Shown piece by piece: positions 56,679 through 64,000 of a stretch of DNA of 64,000 nucleotides; position 1 is the first letter of the stretch, and each line of letters starts with the position of its first letter. Location of the stretch: assembly GCA_003255025.1 (NCBI GenBank), contig QANY01007300.1:224398-288397 (forward strand), given 5' to 3'. Source of the stretch: Datisca glomerata. Its lineage: Eukaryota; Streptophyta; Magnoliopsida; Cucurbitales; Datiscaceae. The notes under the pieces were generated by a model. The model was not told the origin of the DNA, ran no database searches, and worked only from the letters and a program-made list of their open reading frames with translations. The position numbers and the translations under genes were made by a program.

Positions 56679-58217
56679 TTAAAATATCAATTGAAGAATG
56701 TAATAATTTAACAAAAAATAATATTTAATTATCACAGAAGCAAACTGTTTTGATGACTCGTATCCACTAGTCTTTACCATCATTAATTTTTGAACTTGTT
56801 CATTTAACTCAGTCATTTCGTTAGTTAAACTTTTTGTCTTCTCATCCACCACCACCACTTTTCCCTTACGCTCTAAACATGTGCATTTGCAACAACTTTT
56901 ATTCGATGAGGAATCATATACATCACTAGCTTTAATTTCTGCACCCAACCCAAGAAGACGGCCATGACTAGCTCCCCTATCACCTCTTTATATATTTTCC
57001 AATCATTTGTAGCTGAGCTTTCACTCGCTTGAGAGGATCTTAATGAGTCCATCTGTTCCTGAAATTTATTAAAGACAAATTACATGTAGTGAAAGAAGTG
57101 TATAGCATAAATTAGAAAATGTGAATTAATACATAACATACACAAATTTCTTTAGCCTTCTCACCAGGCCAGCTATCTCCATTCTTGTGTATGTGAAACT
57201 TTTTGAAACAATCAATTGGATTAGGCTCAATTCCAGTTCGATCTAACTGTTTAAATTACTAAAGTTAGGCATAAAGGGTTAAGCACATAAGACTACCAAC
57301 AATGTCAATTGAAAGGATGTATATTTTTATCTCTTCCTTTAGGTACTTTGTCATTGGCACTGACCCAATAGTGTGAATTATGTTCGATTTTGACCTGTTA
57401 CTTTTATTTCTTTCGCTCTTTTTCTGCAAACAGGAATTAAGTTACAACTACTTACATATAAACTTAACTACATGGTGTTTTATGAATAATCAAATTTACC
57501 TTCCATTTCTCACAGTGAACCATTTGTCTCCATACAGCTGGCTGAATATGTTCTGGATTATGGATATATCAATCACCAGGAGACTTGTATTTACTAAAAA
57601 CAGTGTCTCTGAAAGTCCACAATCAATCAGAATATCAGTGTTGAATGCTTTTTGTAACTGCATCCTTTAACTCTATGTCATTGTAAGCGTGAACAAAACC
57701 TGTTTCCTTGAAACGTGCATACAATGTGTCAAGCTCTTCTTTTGGAAATTCTGAAAAGGTTGTCCATGGCCCTTTAAAACATTGTCTGAATAGAACATTT
57801 ATTCTATGCACAACCTCATTAGTTATTATTCTGTAAGAATATCATATGAAGTTTGATTAGTTAGTAGACAAGATTGAGAATAATCTGCCACTAAAATATA
57901 TGTTTTAGTTTTGCTATTTGGTCTATCTGTCATTACAGATTTCAAGTGTTATATCCTTTAATACCCAAGGCCTTTCCTCTGCCTCTTTTTCTTGTTACAC
58001 CTATCTCATCAAAAAAATTAAATGATCATGCATAAAACATTCTATAGGTTTTTGGTTGACAAAATGTACCTGCCACATTTGAAGGTTCTAATATCTGGCA
58101 TGTCTGTTGCGTTTGATCATTAGATGAAATATTCACCTCATGTTGTTCTACAGAGGCACTGGATAATTCCATGCTTCTATTAGCACGATTCTTACCTTTC
58201 TTTGGCATGTCTGCCAT
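56679..58217 (-). pseudogene. CACTA second gene (TNPA-like, PF03004), broken
   Basis: Starts with MADMPKKGKNRANR (58217). Around 57860-57500 the minus strand reads CFKGPWTTFSEFPKEELDTLYARF and SPGDWYIHNPEH, matching the plant transposase domain PF03004. At about 57250-57140 it reads NPIDCFKKFHIHKNGDSWPG...AKEIC, the domain's end. A later piece (56948-56679) has a TNEMTELNEQVQKLMM heptad-like coiled coil. Several of the gaps look like introns (57260-57360 and others); stops and frame changes make the present state non-functional. In known elements this protein binds the subterminal repeats. Confidence 0.74.
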
Positions 58218-58337
58218 TTAGTTTAGTAACATTTTCAAATAGAATTTCTCAAGACATCATTAAAATACATACATTAAAAGGTATCTCATTAAAAATAATA
58301 CAATTAATTAAAAGGCATCTCATTAGAAAAATGTCAA

Positions 58338-58707
58338 TTAATTAAACGTTATTGAACCCAATGTGTATAATTCATAAATAATAACTAGCGAGAAAAATAT
58401 TTCACTAACAGACACAGGATCCACCTCTTCCCTATTCCAAATGATCTCATCATCTCCATCCTCTGCGTGGATGACATGCACAATATTCCGAATCTCTTCT
58501 TCTTGGTATGGATCCTCTTCATCCGTAGGCATCTCATAAAGATTTCTTGGCTTTGTCTCCACCACAACATTCCATACAGAATCTTTTATTGACTTTACAT
58601 AATAAATTTGAATAGTTTGAGACGCTAGCACAAATGGCTCTTGTGTGTGTAGCATCCGTGCTATGTTAACACTGATAATTCCATGATGATCTCTCTTATA
58701 AGATATT
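58338..58707 (-). pseudogene. CACTA transposase DUF4216, C-terminal part
   Basis: Carries GIISVNIARMLHTQEPFVLASQ, then IYYVKS and WNVVVETKPRN, followed by an acidic tail (EEDPYQEEE). This is the DUF4216 (PF13952) pattern of CACTA TNP2/TNPD-type transposases. The upstream part of the same domain lies beyond the solo LTR at 61294-61487. The open frame continues into the LTR by chance as far as 58751. Confidence 0.8.
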
Positions 58708-59291
58708 TGTCCCCGATGCCCCAGATATAAACATGCTTGAAATTTCACCATTGAAAAATCATCAATTCAATTAAAACCTTAATTTGAGAAAAATCCACAA
58801 ATTGAAACCTTAATTTTGCCCTAATTTTGACGTTAAATAGCGGAAACATAAAATTATTAAGAGAAAATATTAAATCATTAATTTGAATTAAATGATTCAT
58901 TAAACTATAATAAAGTGAAGTACAAAAATACATAAGACATGAAAGTTAAACATGAATATTCATAAATTTCTGAAATAGCTGAAATAAAACTGAAGTCATA
59001 ACCTTATAATTTAACTTAAAAATCATAATCATGTTTGCTATGGCAGTCCCTCACTCCTACTGTTCACCATCACCTGCAACACAATCATCTATGGGGGGTG
59101 AGTATTAAAAATACTCAGTAAGTAAATTTACATACTAATAAGTTTCACATGATATAAATGTAAACATATAACTGATGCAAATTTAATTTCACACATTCAC
59201 CGGTCAGATAAAATACTTGTAATAACACACTGATTTCATGGTTAACATATAACTTGAACTTATACTTATACATATTGATACTTGTACTTGC

Positions 59292-59347
59292 TTGATCATA
59301 ATCCGACTAGACATATCCCTTGATCATAATCCGACTAGACATATCCC
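59292..59347. repeat. 28-bp tandem duplication
   Basis: TTGATCATAATCCGACTAGA plus ACATATCC repeats twice without change. It lies inside the solo LTR. Confidence 0.95.
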
Positions 59348-60065
59348 TTGATTAACAACCTAATCAGAACTAATTCACAACTTGAACTTGATCTTGTAAC
59401 ATGAACGTGAACATGACAGATTGGGTGTCCTGAAACTTGATGTCACTTAAAGTTATCTAAACCTTAAGGACGCTAACATGAACATGGTGACACGCAACCG
59501 TATAACTTGATAACATGACGTGAACAATCTGGTTACTTGATAAACAAGGGACATGATTAAGTCTACTTCTTGTTTACTTATCACTTTACTTGAATTAATA
59601 TTCGTAATTCACATTATCACATATATATATATATATGGGTAAGCATATAACTTGTTCATGAACATAAATGATATAACTATTACATGTATAACTCAAAATA
59701 TAATCATATATAACACGGTAAATAGTTTCATCGTGATATGAAAAATAAATAAAACACTTCATCATAAGATTGAGCATAAGGAAATAATCAAACAATTTCA
59801 CGTTATATATTCTACACTTATAACATATGAACCGAATTACTATGTAAACCCAGATCACAACAAATTCATATAATATCTACAATTATTTAATTAGCTAAGC
59901 GAGGTTGGGAACAGGTGGAAACCACACCGGGTGTAAATTATCAAGCGGTTCAAAACAGTTCAACAAGGTTCGGGTGGTCTGAACTGATTCGGTTCTACTG
60001 TTTTGGGCCGATTCGGTCTAGTTTGGTCTAGTTGAACCGGTTCGACCTGGTTTGAATGAACTGGT

Positions 60066-60126
60066 CTAGTTCAAGTGAACTGGTTCAAGAGAAGGGGAGG
60101 AGCAGAAAAGGGAGACAAAGAAGAGG

Positions 60127-60161
<35 letters not shown>

Positions 60162-60606
60162 GCAACAGAGAGGGGGAAAGACGAAGGGGAGAGAGAGACC
60201 GAGAGAAGCAGAAACAGAGGGGAAAAGGGAGACAAATAGGGGAGAGAGAGAGAGACAGACAGACAGACAGAGAGAGAGACTCAACAAAGAGGGGGGAAGA
60301 CGAAGGAGAGAGAGACCGAGAGAAATAATGAGAGGGAGACAGAGAGAGACCAAGACAACAAAAACAGAGGGGGAAGAGGGAGACAAATGGGATAGAGAGA
60401 GAGACCGAGAGAAGCAGAAACGAAGGACAGAGAAGGAAGAGGGAGACATAGGATAGAGAGAGATACCGAGAGAAGCAGAAATAGAGGGGGAAGAAGGAGA
60501 CAAAGGAGAGAGAGACTGAGAGAAGCAGAAACAGAGGGGAAGAGAGAGACGAATGAGAGAGAGAGACTGAGAGAAGCAGAAATAGAGAGAGATAGAAGCT
60601 TACCAA
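60066..60606. repeat. GA-rich minisatellite in the solo LTR
   Basis: Irregular units of roughly 50-60 bp built on GAGAGAAGCAGAAACAGAGG and GGGAGACAAA, preceded by a pure GA run (60127-60160). Both strands show long open frames of low complexity (Arg/Glu or Ser/Leu), which are artefacts of composition. Confidence 0.9.
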
Positions 60607-61288
60607 AATGGAGTTGTAGGTGGTGCGATGACGATGCCGGAAATAGAGATGAACAAAATGTTTATCGCTGAAAAATTGAGAAAAATCCAGAATTGGATAT
60701 TATATAAATATTGAATAAAAGATTAAGGTTGAAAGCATGAGAAACGAGAAAAGAATGAAGAAAGAGAGAAGAATTAGTTTACCTTAAATTGATGACGGAA
60801 CAAATAGAAAATGAGACAAAGAAGAAGAACGAGAAGAAGATGAAACATAGAGCTTGCTGGAAAAATTATAGGAGAAGAAAAAAATACACTCACATGGATT
60901 CTTCAATGAATTGATCAAAATCTAAGTTGGTTAGAGAAAAGAAAGAGAAAATAAAAGAGAAGAAACAAGAGATCATTCACCTTGATTAATGGAGGATAAT
61001 TGTTGAAGAAGTAACTAAATGAAGTAGCAAGTAAAAATGGGTTTCGTTGGGTGAAGAAAACTGCAAAAGAATTAGAGATGTGCAGTGATATAAAAAGGGG
61101 AGAGAGAGTTGTAGGTGATTATAAAGATTAACTTGAGATAACAAAATAGAGATTTGACGGAAAATGGTTGAGAGGGCACACGTGGTGTGAGGGGAAACAA
61201 ATGGGGTGGCTTAAGGTGTCTGCGTATATATGGTGTGAGTGAGTTCTAAATTATAAAAATACCTTTTATAAAATACTTGGGTATTACA

Positions 61289-61790
61289 ATATTCCTTCTT
61301 GAGCTGTATTATACCAATCACAGTTAAATAACACAACTCTGTTCTTTTCTGTATAATAGAGCTCAATAACTTCTTTTAGAATTCCATAATAAGCCAAACC
61401 ATCATTTTGGTTTTCCCCTTTTACCATAACTCCACTATTCTGCGCTCTTCTGGTCCTATCACGTAAGAAACTTGAATCCGTTAACATTGTATCCTGGATA
61501 GTAAGTTACTACTCTTTCAGGACCTCCAGCTAAAGAAAGCATGTGTTGGTCGACTTGATTAGCATCATACAGCTGTTTAATCTAAAAAATTAGGAAAATT
61601 AATTTTATTTATTATATAATAATTTAATTGAATAAAAGTATGTGATTATGTTACCCTCTGACTGAACCAATTGGGAAATTCAAGCCTATGTACCTCCTCC
61701 ATGTATGTTTTTTTCTTGGCATTTAATTTGTTACCAGCTTGTGCCATAGCTCATAAAGAAGAGGTCTGAAGTTTGCTATGGATTTATTTT
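61289..61790 (-). pseudogene. CACTA transposase C-terminal region and DUF4216 N-terminal part
   Basis: Minus-strand translation gives EVHRLEFPNWFSQRV (about 61650-61700), then LAGGPERVV, then RRAQNSGVMVKGENQNDG and YYGILKEVIELYYTEKNRVVLFNCDWY. This is the usual order of a CACTA transposase tail leading into DUF4216. It continues, after the solo LTR, at 58707. The catalytic N-terminal region is not present; sequence right of 61790 is unrelated and then Helitron. Confidence 0.8.
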
Positions 61791-61856
61791 AGATCTAGTA
61801 ACAATTGCAAGTGTAGCTAGTAACATAACATAATGGTAATCACAATTTACACCTCA

Positions 61857-62770
61857 TCGCTACTACTTCTAAATGGGGCTTAGAGGGGGAAAATATTTTT
61901 TGACTCAAATTACTCTTATTATTATATGAAATTTCAAATTGATAAATCTTTTTATATTCTTTCTACCAAAATCACATTTATCCTGTCAATTATTATTAAT
62001 ATATCACTTGTAAAAAATTAAGAGAAACTTAGTTTAAATAGATCGAATTTGTTAAAGAATTGGATAAATGAATAATTTGATATTGATATTCATTCTTCAA
62101 ATCTTTTTTTACATTTTTAAAGTCTATAGTATATATAAATGAGACTAAGAAGAGAAATCATTTTTTGACACATGCCCTCACTATTATATGAAATTCTGAA
62201 TTGATACTTCTCCTGATATTCTCTCTACCGAAATCACATTTACGATTCTAATTATTAAAAATATATTACTTGTAAAAAATTCAGAGATAAATTAGTTTAA
62301 ATAGATCAAATTATATAAAAAAAATTGTATTAAGAATAACTTAATATTAAAATTAATAGTTCAAATCTTTTTACTTTTTAAAGGAATAAAATATATCAAC
62401 AAAATAGTAACAAGAAAACTAATTAATAAAAGTCAATATAAGCACCAAATCAAAACACTAGGAGGAATCACATCAAACCAAATATGACAAGGAACCGAAG
62501 CAGGGGTCAGCCTCACAATACGATCAACAACCAAATTGCAGTATCTAGGAACATGTCAAACCGAGATATTAATTAAATAAAGTTATTAACTCTCTATAGC
62601 AACACAAAATATTTAACAAAAATATCAACTTTTAATAGATTGAATTCTTAGTATTTGACATAAAAATTCAAAATGTGATCAAACACTTTTATGTGTAATC
62701 CTATTCAACATTTTAAATATTATTTATTATTAATTTCTTCAACGCGTACAAGGCACGTATTGTTGACTAG
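61857..62770 (+). mobile_element. Non-autonomous Helitron, plus strand, 914 bp
   Basis: Starts TCGCTACTACTTCTAAATGG after an A (61856) and ends TTGTTGACTAG before a T (62771). Twelve bases before the CTAG is a short imperfect hairpin (ACGCGTAC / GGCACGT, about 62741-62758). These are the Helitron 5' TC, 3' hairpin and CTRR features. The body matches 54263-55162 inverted. Within it a 262-bp direct duplication starts at 61928 and 62190. Confidence 0.82.
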
Positions 62771-63850
62771 TCTATAAAAATTGCCTCAAGTTGAAAGAAA
62801 AAAAAGAACGAAATTATTGCATTTACATCACCGAATACGCCACATAATTTGTAATCACAAGTAATTTCATACTTCAATTTGTCATTTGGATGACAAAGCA
62901 TTGATTAGGGTTGCAAAAGAAAAATAAAAGGCATTGATTAGGTGGTGCCAAGAGACGTGGCATTGTTTGAATTATTTTTGCTAATTAAAGACTCATATGA
63001 CCTGTTTGGTATGGGGTATTTTGAGGGATATATTAGGAATGTGAGGATATTTACAATATACCCATATTTGATTTGTTCTTTTTTTTAAAGTTACAACATT
63101 CTTCAAGATACCTTCAATGACAAATTTCTATGTTTTTACCCATCTATTTTGCTCTCCCATATACTAACCCCGAATCAATAACCCATTTTTTGAAGCTGCA
63201 GATTTATCATTTCACAAAATCAATGGCGACCAATCGTGATAAAAGCCACCACATCCTCCATTCACCAATTTTGGCTGAAAACATCCAAGAACAGAAGATT
63301 CCCTTTTTCCAATTAGGGTCCAGACCGTTATAAAAGCCACTACCTCTATTTTCGTTAACCTTTGATTTTTTTTATTTCCTTTCTCTCTTTCTTCGCGTGC
63401 CCAGTGAAGAGAACTCTGAAGACGAAAGAGGTGACCCAAGAATGTTTGTGTAATTTAGATGCAAAGAAAGAAAGAGATGACCCAAGTATCAGCGACAGAA
63501 ATATGATTTGTTCATTTTTCCTGAAGAGAACTCTCTCTCTTCGTTAATTTTATTATGTTTCCATTCCCCCTCTCCACGGTGGGGGGTGACTAGTAGAGGA
63601 AGTAGAGATGTGATGAAAACAAGTCTATTCAAAATAGAAAATGTGTTTCGCTTTGGGTATGTTGGTTGTTTACTGTTTATCTCCTTAAATAAATTCGTCC
63701 AAAATGGTGGAAATTGATTAACTGGAGTTTTAAAATGGCTTTCCAGATCATTATTTTTCTTTTTAATCTTTGGTCGTTATCAAAAAAATATAATTATCCT
63801 GATTATAGCATTAATTAGTATAAGGATAAATTGTAAAGTAATAATATATT
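62771..63850. other. Intergenic, no gene seen
   Basis: AT-rich. A run near 63222-63340 reads ATGGCGACCAATCG...; its open frame shows no domain. GATAAAAGCCACCAC (63237) and TTATAAAAGCCACTAC (63329) are near-repeats. GAAGAGAACTCT occurs at 63405 and 63523. Confidence 0.4.
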
Positions 63851-64000
63851 TGTCGCAACGTGCGTGCGACGCGGAGTGGCGATTAAAAAATTCATTTTTT
63901 AAGGAAAAAAAATTGGAGTCGGTACCAATCATTTTAGAGTGTGATTGGTCACCTAATTTTAATATGAAAATTTTTTGTCTACGAAAACTCAAAGTTGGTT
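63851..64000 (-). repeat. Tat LTR, second copy, cut by window end
   Basis: TGTCGCAACGTGCGTGCGACGC aligns without a break with 10941 onward, through GTGATTGGTCACCTAATTTT and CTACGAAAACTCAAAGTTGG. By analogy the element lies on the minus strand and continues to the right. Whether it is a solo LTR or a full element cannot be told. Confidence 0.85.

Larger units (their letters stand above)
58708..61288 (-). mobile_element. Solo LTR, Ty3/gypsy Tekay/Del-like, 2581 bp
   Basis: On the minus strand it starts TGTAATACCCAAGTATT and ends GGCATCGGGGACA, with an exact 5-bp duplication ATATT on both sides (58703-58707 and 61289-61293). The start TGTAATACCC and a TTACTGAGTATTTTTAATAC segment (about 59105-59125) recall Tekay/Del LTRs. 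No coding sequence, PBS or PPT is present, so it is a solo LTR. It contains a 28-bp duplication and a GA-rich minisatellite. Confidence 0.83.
55924..61790 (-). mobile_element. CACTA (En/Spm) transposon remnant, minus strand
   Basis: The terminus CACTACAACAAAGGG at 55924 is followed by subterminal repeats (GATGACCGACAATTGTCG and related TGTCGTCG / CCGTCGTG motifs to about 56240). Minus-strand coding follows from about 61760 down: a transposase C-terminal region, DUF4216, then a second gene with the plant transposase domain PF03004 and a coiled coil. The other terminus is not found and the transposase N-terminal region is missing, so the 5' half is lost. A Tekay-like solo LTR (58708-61288) is nested inside the DUF4216 coding sequence. 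It is not mobile as it stands. Confidence 0.84.

Noticed and set aside
60066..60606. Long open frames rich in Ser/Leu (minus) or Arg/Glu (plus)
   Set aside because: Low-complexity translation of the GA-rich minisatellite.
63130..63333. 67-residue plus-strand frame
   Set aside because: No domain, no leader-like context. Left as intergenic.

Overview
The window reads as nuclear DNA of a flowering plant, most likely a eudicot. It is AT-rich, has one clear single-exon gene, and is otherwise a graveyard of plant-type transposable elements: an L1-type LINE, a TRIM, Ty3/gypsy elements of Tat and Tekay/Del type, several Ty1/copia elements, MULE, CACTA, hAT and Helitron DNA transposons, and an endogenous caulimovirid relic. 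No bacterial signals (operons, Shine-Dalgarno sites, CRISPR) were seen. I cannot name the species.

Layout. 1-2158: 5'-truncated LINE on the minus strand. 3229-3951: complete 723-bp TRIM. 4962-9434: three-level nest, an old hAT-type element holding a younger one (5306-9214, exact 8-bp duplication) that holds a 2.7-kb solo LTR (6113-8830, exact 5-bp duplication). 10941 to about 17890: minus-strand Tat element with a 2.3-kb LTR, 3' tandem repeats and a broken RT-RNase H-integrase; the same LTR family reappears at 63851 and runs off the window. 17900-20112: two copia relics head to head, then a possible CACTA end at 20113. 22225-24560: decayed MULE transposase. 26752-32455: hAT-type element split by a degenerate copia element (27156-32362).

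36360-40060: a compound block of at least five short tandem-repeat families that I cannot assign to a known element; this is the least explained part of the window. 41299-42303: the only convincing intact host gene, a 334-residue membrane-anchored kinase-like protein whose catalytic residues are partly lost (predicted pseudokinase), preceded by a TATA-like box, a pyrimidine-rich leader and a short upstream ORF. 43953 to about 45600: endogenous caulimovirid relic. 48999-53927: copia element with two LTRs, PBS and all domains, but broken.

54263-55162 and 61857-62770: two related Helitrons in opposite orientation, flanking a CACTA remnant (55924 to about 61790) whose coding region is split by a 2.6-kb solo LTR (58708-61288, exact 5-bp duplication).

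The elements do not act together as a pathway. The window records successive insertions whose relative order can be read from nesting. Element boundaries marked by target duplications or terminal motifs are firm. Lineage names rest on reading short motifs by eye.
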